Assembly (NCBI GenBank): GCA_030605665.1
Contig: JAUWHW010000035.1
Coordinates: forward strand, 1-35,075
DNA: 35,075 nucleotides
From: Dehalococcoidia bacterium
Lineage (GTDB): Bacteria; Chloroflexota; Dehalococcoidia; GIF9; AB-539-J10
Direction of reading: 5' to 3'
How positions within the stretch are numbered: the stretch's first letter is position 1; each line of letters starts with the position of its first letter. The position numbers were made by a program, and so were the translations under genes. This document shows, one piece after another, positions 1 to 8,279 of this stretch. The notes below the pieces were generated by a model. That model was not told where the DNA came from, did not search any database, and worked only from the letters and a program-made list of their open reading frames with translations.

Positions 1-72
1 GAGGATTTCCCGGATAATCAAGCTGAAGCTAAAATCAAAACTGAAGCAAAATTAAACGGCTTAAAAAGTTAA
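1..72 (+). CDS. C-terminal end of an unidentified protein (partial, enters from the left)
   Basis: Frame 1 is open from the first base to a TAA at 70-72 and encodes 23 residues beginning EDFPDNQAEAKIK. The start lies outside the window. The family is not recognised from so short a tail. It is treated as coding because a near-identical 60-bp segment with the same reading frame occurs on the opposite strand at about 20532-20605, and both copies preserve the peptide EDFPDNQAEAKIK. This suggests the C-terminus of a real gene and a second, broken copy elsewhere. No function is proposed. Confidence 0.5.
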   Translation, partial: EDFPDNQAEAKIKTEAKLNGLKS

Positions 73-152
73 GGGAGGTAAAATAAACAGGACAAAGGTA
101 AGGACTGTAGACTAGTGAGAATAGCACGGCAAAGAGCACACTGATAGCCAAG

Positions 153-330
153 GGCAAAGCTAGTGAAGTTATCCTGGCTCACCAGAGAGTCACTGAGGAC
201 CTATCCTGCCATGACCAAGAGGTTACAAAAGGAAGGCATCAAGATTTGGTATAATACCAAGGTTAAGGAAATGAGAGGCAACAATAAGGTCGAGACGGTA
301 GTGTTGGTAAATAATAAAACCGCAAGTGAA
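153..330 (+). pseudogene. Frameshifted remnant of a FAD/NAD(P)-dependent oxidoreductase (TrxB-like)
   Basis: Bases 153-182 read GKASEVILAH in one frame. From 184 the adjacent frame continues RESLRTYPAMTKRLQ, then EGIKIWYNTKVKEMRG and KVETVVLVNNKT. Joined, this resembles the NAD(P)-binding half of thioredoxin reductase-like flavoproteins, where a beta strand and HRR motif precede a region of the form FIWNTxVxEIxG, as in the intact trxB just downstream. The frameshift near 180-184, the missing N-terminal FAD domain and the lack of a C-terminal GD motif mark it as a relic. An ORF can be opened at 163, but its end (to 405) merely runs into the trxB start and looks non-coding. Confidence 0.6.
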
Positions 331-397
331 GATAGTGTAGATGAATCAAGAGGAGCGAGGGTTTATGGCTTGAGCGATTGGAAGACGGAGGCAGACA

Positions 398-1315
398 ATG
401 GCTAGATATGAAGTAATCATCATTGGGGGTGGTCCTGCCGGGCTTGCCGCCGGACTCTATACCTCGCGAGCGGGCCTCAAAAGCTTGCTGGTCGAACGCA
501 GTGTACTTGGAGGCCAGATAGTAAATGCCACCCTGGTGGAGAATTATCCCGGTTTCCCCGGGGGTATTTCGGGTTCCGAGCTGGGTTCGCTCATGCATCA
601 ACAGGCAGTCAGACATGGTCTGGAGGTTATAACTGCCGAGGTTATAGGCCTTACCCCGGGGCAACCTTATGGCATCTCTACCACTGAGGGCAACTTCGAA
701 GCTGCGGTTATAGTCATCGCAGCTGGCTCGGAGTATCGTAAATTGGAGGTTGTTGGTGAGGAAAAGTTCTCAGGCCACGGCGTTTCCTATTGTGCCACCT
801 GTGATGGCTTCCTCTTCCGTGACAGGAAGGTAGCAGTTGTGGGAGGAGGTGATACCGCCATCACCGATGCTCTAGAATTAAGCCAGCATGCCAAGAAGGT
901 CTACGTAATACATCGGCGAGACCAGCTTCGGGCAGGGCAAACCCTCCAGCAACGAGCATTTGCCCAGCCTAAGCTAGAGTTCATCTGGAGTACAATGGTA
1001 GACGAAATCATGGGAGAGAAAATGCTGAAAGGGCTCAGGTTACGTAATGTGAAAACAGGACAGCATTCCATCTTGGAAGTGGCTGGTGTCTTTGTTGCCA
1101 TAGGGCTTATGCCCAATAGCCAGCGCTTCTCCAACATTCTGGAACTCGACGATGCCGGCTATATCGTCACTGACGAAACGATGGCTACCTCAGTCCCTGG
1201 CATCTTCGCTGCCGGCGACATCCGCAGAAACTCGGCGCGCCAGATCGCTGCTGCGGTTGGGGATGGCGCTACTGCTGCCATGTCCGCTTTCAAGTACCTT
1301 CAGGAGGTAAGGTAA
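398..1315 (+). CDS. trxB: Thioredoxin-disulfide reductase
   Basis: A 305-residue protein, normal for low-molecular-weight thioredoxin reductase, a cytosolic flavoenzyme that uses NADPH to reduce thioredoxin. The FAD dinucleotide fold is at the N-terminus (IIGGGPAGLAAGLYTSRAG, residues 8-26). The redox-active pair is CATC at residues 132-135, followed by DGF. The second nucleotide-binding fold is VVGGGDTAITDALELS, then HRRDQLRA, and the C-terminal FAD motif is GIFAAGDIR. The ATG at 398 follows a GGAGG-like site (AGACGGAGGCAGACA). It is followed 31 bp later by ccdA and then a TlpA-like protein, so the three probably form a thiol-redox operon that passes electrons from NADPH through thioredoxin and CcdA to extracytoplasmic thioredoxin-fold proteins. 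Confidence 0.95.
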   Translation: MARYEVIIIGGGPAGLAAGLYTSRAGLKSLLVERSVLGGQIVNATLVENYPGFPGGISGSELGSLMHQQAVRHGLEVITAEVIGLTPGQPYGISTTEGNFEAAVIVIAAGSEYRKLEVVGEEKFSGHGVSYCATCDGFLFRDRKVAVVGGGDTAITDALELSQHAKKVYVIHRRDQLRAGQTLQQRAFAQPKLEFIWSTMVDEIMGEKMLKGLRLRNVKTGQHSILEVAGVFVAIGLMPNSQRFSNILELDDAGYIVTDETMATSVPGIFAAGDIRRNSARQIAAAVGDGATAAMSAFKYLQEVR

Positions 1316-1346
1316 AAATCTTTAGGACTATTAGCAAAAGTAGATT

Positions 1347-2027
1347 ATGGAAAATATATCGCTTATAGTGGCTTTCGGTGCTGGGCTATTGTCTTTCCTG
1401 TCACCCTGTGTGCTGCCTTTAGTGCCGGTATATCTCGCCAGCTTGGCTGGCCCTGATATATTTGTGTCTGGAGCTTATAAAAGACGTATCTCTGTATTCC
1501 TTCATTCCCTTAGCTTCGTAGTAGGCTTTACCGTAGTTTTTGTTATCATGGGAGTCGGGGCTGGATTGGCTGGATTTGCCCTCAGCTCTCATTTAGCAGT
1601 AATTCGCCAAATAGCTGGCTCTTTGTTGATATTCTTCGGTGTGTTTATACTGGCTAGCCTAAAAATCCCGTGGTTGAATTATGAAAAACGTTTGTCTCTA
1701 TCCCGGGGTACTACTATTAGTTACCTGCGCTCTTTCTTGACAGGAGCCATATTTTCTTTAGCATGGACGCCATGTGTTGGCCCTATACTGGGAGGCATTC
1801 TGACTCTTGCTTGGAGTTCTGAAACAGCATGGCATAGCGCTCGCCTTCTAGCTATTTATTCTCTGGGATTAGGAATCCCTTTCCTGGTAATAGGAGCTGC
1901 CTTTGATTCTGTTACTCCTTTACTAAAACGCATCCGCCTCTATTCCACCGCAATCTATATCTTTAGTGGAGTATTGCTTATAGCTGTTGGTATACTTATC
2001 CTGACCGATAAACTGGTCTGGTTCTAA
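1347..2027 (+). CDS. ccdA: Cytochrome c biogenesis protein CcdA (thiol-disulfide transporter)
   Basis: A 226-residue hydrophobic protein with about six membrane helices, the usual size for bacterial CcdA, which carries reducing equivalents from cytosolic thioredoxin to the outside. The two conserved helix motifs with the redox cysteines are visible: LSFLSPCVLPLVPVYL (Cys21) and SLAWTPCVGPILGG (Cys143), each Cys preceded by Pro. It lies between trxB and a TlpA/ResA-like lipoprotein, its expected upstream donor pathway and downstream acceptor. The ATG at 1347 has only a weak ribosome-binding site. No cytochrome c maturation genes are seen nearby, so the general reductive role is more certain than haem attachment. 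Confidence 0.93.
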   Translation: MENISLIVAFGAGLLSFLSPCVLPLVPVYLASLAGPDIFVSGAYKRRISVFLHSLSFVVGFTVVFVIMGVGAGLAGFALSSHLAVIRQIAGSLLIFFGVFILASLKIPWLNYEKRLSLSRGTTISYLRSFLTGAIFSLAWTPCVGPILGGILTLAWSSETAWHSARLLAIYSLGLGIPFLVIGAAFDSVTPLLKRIRLYSTAIYIFSGVLLIAVGILILTDKLVWF

Positions 2028-2065
2028 CCATAATTTAGAGGTAAAATTATGTTCTGAGGTTAATT

Positions 2066-2584
2066 ATGAATAAAATGCTAAAAGTCCTGCTGATAATAAC
2101 ATTTGCCTCAGTCCTGACCTCAGGGTTCGCAATGGCTGGTTGCTCCCCAAACTCTACTTCTCCTACAGTAGGTAACCTAGCGCCAGACTTTCAGTTTTAT
2201 AATCCTGAGGAAGAACCTGTTTCTCTCAGTGACCTCAGAGGTAAACCTGTAATGCTCAACTTCTGGGCCACTTGGTGCGGTCCCTGCGTCTCTGAAATGC
2301 CCTATCTACAACAGGTGTACGAAGAATGGTCAGACAAGGGGTTAGTACTATTAGCTATCAATAAAGGTGAACCCCCTTCCAAAGTAAAAGAGTTTTTACA
2401 AAACCATAACCTTTCCCTTCCAGTGCTACTTGATACCAAGCAGGTTATATCTCAGAAGTATAGCATCCGAGCCATTCCTACCACCTTCTTCATTGATAAA
2501 GATGGCATCATTCAAGTTGTGCGAATTGGTGCTTTCCCCAATAAAGAAGCAATAGAAAGCGACCTTAATAAAATTATGCCGTAG
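2066..2584 (+). CDS. TlpA/ResA-like thiol-disulfide oxidoreductase, probable lipoprotein
   Basis: A 172-residue thioredoxin-fold protein. The N-terminus is a signal peptide with a hydrophobic core (VLLIITFASVLTSGF) and a lipobox-like AMAGC, Cys26 being the likely lipidated residue, so the protein should be anchored outside the membrane. The catalytic motif is NFWATWCGPC (Cys71, Cys74), the WCGPC form typical of TlpA/ResA, and the cis-Pro segment is AIPTTFFIDKDG. It follows ccdA by 38 bp on the same strand. The likely role is to keep extracytoplasmic cysteines reduced, fed by CcdA. The exact partner (apocytochrome c or another protein) cannot be read from the window. Confidence 0.9.
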   Translation: MNKMLKVLLIITFASVLTSGFAMAGCSPNSTSPTVGNLAPDFQFYNPEEEPVSLSDLRGKPVMLNFWATWCGPCVSEMPYLQQVYEEWSDKGLVLLAINKGEPPSKVKEFLQNHNLSLPVLLDTKQVISQKYSIRAIPTTFFIDKDGIIQVVRIGAFPNKEAIESDLNKIMP

Positions 2585-2911
2585 CTAACTCAATTCTGGT
2601 TACCCACCTCCGGGTATCTTTAGGAGCGAAGGCAACAATGTGGATCTGTATCGTAACAAGGGATGAGAATAGCTCCCCCTTTGGAGAAGATAGAAAACAT
2701 TATTGTGCTGAAGCCGTAACAGGAGGTATTGGTGCTCATCGCAAGTATTTAGGAGCCGTTTAAAAATGTAGTTGCCCAATTTATTGGGCGACTGTGCCTG
2801 ATAAATCAGGCAACTACAAAAATTTGGGGGTGAAACACCTCTAAGATGGCTAAAATTGAACGTGGAATCAAAATTAAACAGCCCAGTATTTAGGATAGGA
2901 GGTATAGATCC
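2585..2911. other. Intergenic region with palindromic element and possible small ORF
   Basis: A 327-bp gap. It contains a palindromic element (2767-2818, listed separately). An ATG at 2638 opens a 41-codon frame to TAA at 2761-2763 (ending GGIGAHRKYLGAV) behind GGAGCGAAGG. This could be a small gene or a relic, but no family is recognised. A 15-codon frame at 2846-2893 just before the HAD gene is most likely chance. Confidence 0.4.
2767..2818. repeat. Palindromic element with outer stem and two inner hairpins
   Basis: Outer arms TGTAGTTGCC (2767-2776) and GGCAACTACA (2809-2818) are perfect inverted repeats. Inside are two further hairpins, GCCC-AATTTATT-GGGC (2774-2789) and GCCTGATAAATCAGGC (2796-2811), which partly compete with the outer stem. 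Runs of A flank it on both sides. The same architecture with different stem sequences occurs at 20611-20661. Confidence 0.75.
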
Positions 2912-3424
2912 ATGATTAAAGCTATATGTTTTGACTTAGGAGACACTTTGATCGCTGAAGAAAGCGTCATTCATAATAGTTGCGGGCAGGCTATCACTGC
3001 CAAGGTCATCGAGGGGGCGTTTGAGGTCTTGGAGAGCCTCAGAAAAGATGGATACAAGATTGCTATGATAGCCAATGCTGGCAGCATTGGTGCCAGGAAT
3101 GTCATAGCTGCTTGTGGTTTGGAGGATTATTTTGACGCTATAGTAATCTCTGAGGAAATCGGTATCGAGAAGCCAGCGAGGGAGATATTTGAGGTTGCAT
3201 TAGACAAACTCAAGGTCAAAGCCGAAAACACAATTATGGTTGGCAACAGGATTGATACAGATATTGTTGGAGCAAATAGAATGGGCATGAGGAGTGTGTG
3301 GTTCAAGTGGAACAACCGCCATGAGAAAACAGTAGCCAGTGAAGAGGAGGAGCCTGACTTTGTAATAAAGAGCCTTTCCGAATTGCTTGGCATTTTAAGT
3401 TTAAGGAGTCAGCAACTTTCGTAG
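2912..3424 (+). CDS. HAD-superfamily hydrolase-like protein
   Basis: A 170-residue protein with the haloacid dehalogenase core. Motif I is FDLGDTL (residues 8-14), with the nucleophile Asp9. Motif III is Lys in GIEKPAREIF, and motif IV is MVGNRIDTDIVGANRMGM. Motif I has Gly at the +2 position where phosphatases usually have the general-acid Asp, and motif IV begins GN rather than GD, so the substrate class is uncertain. The cap is minimal; the protein is shorter than most C1-cap enzymes of about 220 residues. The ATG follows GGATAGGAGGTATAGATCC, a strong ribosome-binding site. It stands alone between the redox cluster and the CRISPR locus. The substrate is unknown. Confidence 0.8.
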   Translation: MIKAICFDLGDTLIAEESVIHNSCGQAITAKVIEGAFEVLESLRKDGYKIAMIANAGSIGARNVIAACGLEDYFDAIVISEEIGIEKPAREIFEVALDKLKVKAENTIMVGNRIDTDIVGANRMGMRSVWFKWNNRHEKTVASEEEEPDFVIKSLSELLGILSLRSQQLS

Positions 3425-3453
3425 CTTTGCTTGAGTGCTCCCTGCCGGAGTCC

Positions 3454-3590
3454 TCACTTCATCTTGACCACCGACTTCACCGCTACCTCAATATCTCCGG
3501 CAGTTAGTCCATATCTTTGAAGCAACTCATCGGCTTTGCCTGATAGGGCATATCTATCCTTGAGGTTGATAAAGGACACGGGCACTTTTC
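3454..3590 (-). pseudogene. Remnant of transketolase C-terminal subunit (3' end only)
   Basis: Read on the minus strand, this stretch encodes roughly INLKDRYALSGKADELLQR, then YGLTAGDIEVAVKSVVKMK and a stop (TGA, 3456-3454). That is the same C-terminus as the intact subunit at 14020-14955 (NLKDTYALSGKAEELLQRYG...). The nucleotide match covers about 130 bp at roughly 75-80 percent identity by eye. The sequence upstream of about 3590 no longer matches, so only the gene's end survives. It has the same orientation as the intact gene, so the two flank the CRISPR locus as diverged direct repeats. Confidence 0.75.
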
Positions 3591-3731
3591 CCTTTCAACA
3601 TCGAACTCCTTTCATCGAAAGTTTACCACCTAAGAAACTCTGGAGCCTCATAACACACAGGAGCGAAAACCCCTCAATACGAAAAATTATAACCTACTAC
3701 TTCACTATGATATGATATAGCATAAATAGAG

Positions 3732-6128
3732 ATGCTTAGGGAATACCAAACCGTAATCCTGGCTGCCCTTCTCCACGACATTGGCAAGCTACTCCAGAGG
3801 GGTTCCTTCGGTTCTCTGGACACCGAGGGTAAGCATCCGAAGGTGTCGGGTACGTTCATATCTGCCTATCAGTCCCTCTTCGCCCAAGTCTCTGATGTGT
3901 CCCTCCTTAAAACTCTTGTTGAACATCACCATGAACATCCCTCCTTCCGTCCTAACTTAAGTGTCCAAGATTTGCCACCGGGTAGAGCTAGAGCACTGGC
4001 ATATCTCATTAGCGAGGCTGACAACCTCTCCTCTTCAGAACGCGAGGGAGGACTAAAGGAATACCGCGACTTTAAGACCACGCCACTGGTATCCGTATTC
4101 AGCAGAGTAGATATTGGAACAGCAAGAAAACCAAAGCCCTTAAGATACCACGCTCAACCATTGAAGTTGAACGATGAGACTTTCTCTCACGACATCTTCC
4201 CTGACGATTTGGAGGAATACGTCCCCGGCGAGATGAACAAATTGCTGACCTCATTTGGCGAGGAATTCAAGGAATTTTCCTCTTCAGTGAACAAGGAGGA
4301 CTTTGAATCCTTCTTCACCCACCTGCTGAGAATTGTCCATAAGTATAGCTGGTGCGTCCCTTCAAACACTCAAGAAGAGGTTCCCGACATCTCCCTTTAT
4401 GACCATCTTAGGACTACGACTGCCATCGCTGCCTCCCTTTACCAGTATCACATGGCTAATAACACCCTCGACGAGGAGCACATTAGGGGTGAGGATGATG
4501 TGGAGAAATTCTGCCTTATTGCAGGCGACATCTCCGGAATCCAATCTTACCTGTACGACGTGGCTAATGTGGGAGTTGGCGGCGTAGCCAAGCGATTGCG
4601 GGCCCGCTCCTTCTACCTTTCCTCCCTGGTGACTGTGATTTGTCATCGCTTACTTCATAGCTTAACTGATACAGGGCTTCCTGTTGTTTGCGACATCATA
4701 AGCAGCGGCGGGAAGTTCGTCATTCTGGCTCCGAACCTACTACAGGTGAGGCAGAATCTGGCAGAGCTTGATAGAAGCATTAACTCCTGGCTGCTCAAGG
4801 AATTCCAGGGGGATTTGACCATGCTCTTCGCCTTGCTGCCTCTGTCCCCACATGATTTCATGGAGAAGCGGATTGACTCGAAACTAACTCAACTGGAACA
4901 CGAGCTTAACTGTCAAAAAGCCCGTAAGTTTCATGGCCAGCTAATTGGCCATAACACGTGGCGCACGCAAAGATTCCTGTGGACTGAAAAGGACTATCCC
5001 TTCGGGGATTGCCCCAGTTGCCACAAGTTGCCGGCTCAAGCGGATTCCTCAGCGCCACAGGATGAGCGATTTTGCCCCCACTGCGACCATGAGAGAAAAG
5101 TGGGAGAAAAGCTGATCTCTCTACGCTATATCGGTTACTCCAGGCAAGAACTCCAAGGAGAGAATGTATTCTCCTTCTTTGATGACCAGCCTTACTCCAT
5201 CACCCTTGGTAGTTCGGAAAAGGAGATACCCACGTCCTGCTATCTGATTGAAGCCCTGCCGGGAGCAGATCCGATTTATGGTTACCCCTGCCTAGTTCGT
5301 CCCTTGGCTAACCATGTGCCTCTTGCAGAAGTTCCAACACCCCGCACTGTCAAAAGTTTCTCTGAACTAGCATCAGCGGCTGTAGGAGGTGAGTTCCTCG
5401 GCATTCTGAAAGGGGATGTTGACCGACTGGGTATGATCTTCAGTCTTGGGCTTCAAAAGGAAGCAAGCTTTTCCCGCATTGCCACTCTGAGTCGCATGCT
5501 TGATTTGTTTTTCTCTGGCTGGATGAATTATGCCCTGGCGAGCGAGTTTGGTGACTGTTACACAGTTTATTCAGGTGGAGATGATTTCCTCCTCGTCGGT
5601 CCCTGGGAAGAAATAATCAAACTGGCACGACACATAGACCTCAGCTTCTCACATTTCGTGGGCCGCAATGACAATATCACTCTGTCGGCAGGCATAGCAG
5701 TCACTAAGCCAGCATTCCCTATCGCTTCATCATCGAAGCTGGCTAACGACTATCTAGAAAAAGCTAAAGGCAATGGACGTGACCGTTTGCATCTCTTCGC
5801 CACCACTATCCCTTGGGGGAAGTTCGATGATATGGAAGGATGGCAGCAAATCCTTTATCAGAATTTAAGATCGGGGGATATCAGTACTGCCTTGGTTTAC
5901 CGTATTCTTCGCTATTCACAGCAGTGCCGTGGGTGGCTGGAAACAAAGGAAACAAGGAATCTGCTTTATCTGTCGCATCTCGCCTATGACATTGCCCGAA
6001 ACATAGAAGATAAGGAGGTGAAAGGAAAATTGGAACCGTTAACCGATTTACATAATAGCCAGCTAATGTCACAATTGCAGTTGCCCATAACCTGGGCATT
6101 ATTAAAGTGCAGGAGGAGGGAGAAATGA
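3732..6128 (+). CDS. cas10: Type III-A CRISPR Cas10/Csm1 (HD nuclease and cyclic oligoadenylate synthase)
   Basis: A 798-residue large subunit of the Csm effector complex. The N-terminal HD nuclease motif is AALLHDIGK (His15, Asp16), with HHHEHPSF further on. A zinc-binding cluster has Cys427/Cys430 and Cys448/Cys451. The second palm domain carries YSGGDDFLLVG with GGDD at residues 615-618, the catalytic motif for making cyclic oligoadenylate from ATP. Both activities therefore look intact: target-RNA-activated DNA cleavage and second-messenger synthesis. It is the first gene of a tight + strand run ending with cas2. The TGA overlaps the csm2 ATG (ATGA). The start at 3732 lacks a good ribosome-binding site; TATGAT-like sequences at 3706-3716 could serve as a -10 region with a very short leader. 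Confidence 0.96.
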   Translation: MLREYQTVILAALLHDIGKLLQRGSFGSLDTEGKHPKVSGTFISAYQSLFAQVSDVSLLKTLVEHHHEHPSFRPNLSVQDLPPGRARALAYLISEADNLSSSEREGGLKEYRDFKTTPLVSVFSRVDIGTARKPKPLRYHAQPLKLNDETFSHDIFPDDLEEYVPGEMNKLLTSFGEEFKEFSSSVNKEDFESFFTHLLRIVHKYSWCVPSNTQEEVPDISLYDHLRTTTAIAASLYQYHMANNTLDEEHIRGEDDVEKFCLIAGDISGIQSYLYDVANVGVGGVAKRLRARSFYLSSLVTVICHRLLHSLTDTGLPVVCDIISSGGKFVILAPNLLQVRQNLAELDRSINSWLLKEFQGDLTMLFALLPLSPHDFMEKRIDSKLTQLEHELNCQKARKFHGQLIGHNTWRTQRFLWTEKDYPFGDCPSCHKLPAQADSSAPQDERFCPHCDHERKVGEKLISLRYIGYSRQELQGENVFSFFDDQPYSITLGSSEKEIPTSCYLIEALPGADPIYGYPCLVRPLANHVPLAEVPTPRTVKSFSELASAAVGGEFLGILKGDVDRLGMIFSLGLQKEASFSRIATLSRMLDLFFSGWMNYALASEFGDCYTVYSGGDDFLLVGPWEEIIKLARHIDLSFSHFVGRNDNITLSAGIAVTKPAFPIASSSKLANDYLEKAKGNGRDRLHLFATTIPWGKFDDMEGWQQILYQNLRSGDISTALVYRILRYSQQCRGWLETKETRNLLYLSHLAYDIARNIEDKEVKGKLEPLTDLHNSQLMSQLQLPITWALLKCRRREK

Positions 6129-6601
6129 GAGATAGACAATATAGTCAGCCTGCTAGGATTCAGCCGCCGTTGCCTAAAGTTGGAAGCTTCTATACCGACG
6201 ATGGCAAAAGCATAAAGCCTGAGCTTCTGGATTCTGAAGCCAGAGCCCTGGGAGAGGCTTTTGCTGTCAAGAAGGGCCCACATTATGTTTCCAGCACTCA
6301 GTTACGCCGCTACTATAATGATGTCAAGCAACTTCAGCGCGAAATTGAGAAAGCCCTAGGGGATAAAAGGAACTCAAAGGACCGCCAAGCCCTAAAGGAA
6401 TACCTGCCATCAGTCAGAATGCTGAAGGCAAAGGTTGCCTACGGCACACGTCCTGGAACAGCCGAAAGGGTATCTAGGGGGTTCAAAAACACGATGGATG
6501 ATTGCATTGGACTTATTGAGAACCCGAGAGACTTCCAGACCTTCGTTCTATTCTTTGAATCTGTTGTGGGCTATTACTATGGAGCAGGAGGTGGCAAATG
6601 A
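6125..6601 (+). CDS. csm2: Type III-A CRISPR small subunit Csm2
   Basis: About 158 residues, rich in charged residues and predicted helices, in the position and size expected for Csm2, the small subunit that lines the Csm filament opposite the target RNA. It is recognised mainly by gene order; the segment YNDVKQLQREIEKAL and the pattern RMLKAKVAYGTR fit the family. An upstream GTG at 6107 is possible, but the ATG at 6125 is preferred because GGAGGAGGG lies about 7 bp before it and it overlaps the cas10 stop as ATGA. The 3' end overlaps the csm3 ATG. Confidence 0.85.
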   Translation: MRDRQYSQPARIQPPLPKVGSFYTDDGKSIKPELLDSEARALGEAFAVKKGPHYVSSTQLRRYYNDVKQLQREIEKALGDKRNSKDRQALKEYLPSVRMLKAKVAYGTRPGTAERVSRGFKNTMDDCIGLIENPRDFQTFVLFFESVVGYYYGAGGGK

Positions 6602-7284
6602 AACTAAGTCTGCTGGGCTATTGCAGAATAGAAGGTAGTATTAGATGCCTCACTGGACTTCATATCGGTGGCAGCAGCGAAACCATTGAGATTGGTGGCA
6701 TGGATAATCCTGTTATCAAGCATCCCCTTACCAAGGAACCTTATATACCTGGAAGCTCTCTGAAGGGCAAAATGCGGTCGCTGTTGGAGCTCAAGCTGGA
6801 CAAAGTAGACCGGGAAGGGAAACCCCACCAATGTAGTGCCCCGGATTGCCCTATATGCCGTATTTTTGGTTCCAGTGCAGGCGAGGGCTCAACTTATGGC
6901 CCTGGAAGGCTTATCGTCCACGATGCTCAACTGGAGCGAATCAACGGACAGTTGGAACAGGATCTCACACAAACAGAGGTAAAGTGGGAAAATACTATAA
7001 ACCGCATAAGTAGCAGGGCTAACCCTCGGCCGATGGAAAGAGTACCTAGCGGCGCCGTGTTCTCCTTCCAGATGGATTACCGAGTATTCGATGTGGAGCA
7101 CGACAACGGCGAAGTGGATAAGAAGTTATTCGACCATGTGCTCCAAGGAATGAAGCTGGTCCAGATGGATACCTTAGGAGGCTCGGGAAGCAGGGGCTAC
7201 GGAAAGGTAAAGTTTGAAAATATCATGGTCACTTATTCAGATGGCACATCCGAAAGCAAGGATATTGATAAAGTTCCCTTATAG
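6598..7284 (+). CDS. csm3: Type III-A CRISPR backbone RAMP protein Csm3
   Basis: A 228-residue RAMP protein forming the helical backbone on the crRNA and cleaving target RNA at 6-nt steps. The typical N-terminal run LHIGG...IGGMDNPVIKHP contains Asp36, equivalent by motif to the catalytic Asp of Csm3, followed by IPGSSLKGKMRSLLELK. A Cys cluster CSAPDCPICRIFGSS and the C-terminal glycine-rich loop LGGSGSRGYGKVKF complete the family pattern. The ATG overlaps the csm2 stop and is preceded by GGAGGTGG. Target-RNA slicing should be active, which would switch off Cas10 after target destruction. Confidence 0.95.
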   Translation: MKLSLLGYCRIEGSIRCLTGLHIGGSSETIEIGGMDNPVIKHPLTKEPYIPGSSLKGKMRSLLELKLDKVDREGKPHQCSAPDCPICRIFGSSAGEGSTYGPGRLIVHDAQLERINGQLEQDLTQTEVKWENTINRISSRANPRPMERVPSGAVFSFQMDYRVFDVEHDNGEVDKKLFDHVLQGMKLVQMDTLGGSGSRGYGKVKFENIMVTYSDGTSESKDIDKVPL

Positions 7285-7295
7285 GAGATCGCCTC

Positions 7296-8279
7296 GTGAG
7301 TACTTACCGGATTGATATCCAACCTGAATCACCTTTTCTTACGCCACCTCAGTCGGATACCGTCTTCGGGCATCTGGCATGGGCTATAGTTTATGACCAG
7401 GGGGAAACCAGGCTAAAGCAAGTTCTAGCTGAATTCGGGGCGGATAGCCCTCTGTTTCTCGTCTCTGCCGCTTTTCCCCAGGGCATGCTACCCTTGCCTG
7501 TCCTGCCTTCTCTCAACCATAACGATATATATGAACTGGCTGGCCAGCTTTATCCGGGTGAGGGAGAGGTATCAGCTCAGCGTAAGACTATAGAAAGGCT
7601 AAAACCCCTCAAGAAGATTCACTACATAGACATTGACGGCTTTTCAGAAATAGCCCGGAACCTCACCAGTTTTAGCCTTACTCGGAAGCTGCTCGACATG
7701 GCTCTAACTCATAAGGATACTACCAAAAAGGAGACGGTTATGCACACTGCCGTCAATCGCCTAACCGGCAGCGCTCAAGAGGGAGCTCTCTTCCCTTACG
7801 ATGAAGTTGCTTATCGCACCAACCTCAGCATCTGGCTTAACCTTAAGGATGTCTCCTGGAAGCCGGAATTGGAGCGATGGTTCAAGATAGTAGAAGGCAC
7901 CGGTTTTGGCAAAAGGAAATCAATAGGCTTGGGACAGTTTAAGATTGTTGGCATGACGGAAGCATCCCTCCCGAAGATAGCCAGTCCCAACGCCTTTGTC
8001 ACCCTCTCCTCCTATGTACCCAGGCAGGGCGACCCAGCGCGTGGCTATTATAAGCACATTATGAAAAGAGGGAAGCTGGGAGGGCCATGGGCTCTTAGTG
8101 GCAAGGTATGGAAAAAGCCCTTATTGATGTTAACTCCTGGCTCCGTTTTCTACAGTGACGGTGAATTACAGCCCTATTACGGGGGCCTCGTATCTGAGAT
8201 TCACCAGGACAGGCCTGAGGTAGTTCAATATGCTTTTGCCTTTCCTTTGGGCATAAGGTTGGGGGAGGAAATAGTATGA
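7296..8279 (+). CDS. csm4: Type III-A CRISPR RAMP protein Csm4
   Basis: A 327-residue RAMP protein that caps the 5'-handle end of the crRNA and contacts Cas10. The N-terminus IDIQPESPFLTPPQSDTVFG and the HLAWAIVYDQGE motif are typical of Csm4, with a glycine-rich stretch GFGKRKSIGLGQF near residue 210. It starts with GTG at 7296, 11 bp after csm3, with TAGGAGATCG as ribosome-binding site. The 3' end overlaps csm5 as ATGA, indicating translational coupling. Confidence 0.93.
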   Translation: MSTYRIDIQPESPFLTPPQSDTVFGHLAWAIVYDQGETRLKQVLAEFGADSPLFLVSAAFPQGMLPLPVLPSLNHNDIYELAGQLYPGEGEVSAQRKTIERLKPLKKIHYIDIDGFSEIARNLTSFSLTRKLLDMALTHKDTTKKETVMHTAVNRLTGSAQEGALFPYDEVAYRTNLSIWLNLKDVSWKPELERWFKIVEGTGFGKRKSIGLGQFKIVGMTEASLPKIASPNAFVTLSSYVPRQGDPARGYYKHIMKRGKLGGPWALSGKVWKKPLLMLTPGSVFYSDGELQPYYGGLVSEIHQDRPEVVQYAFAFPLGIRLGEEIV

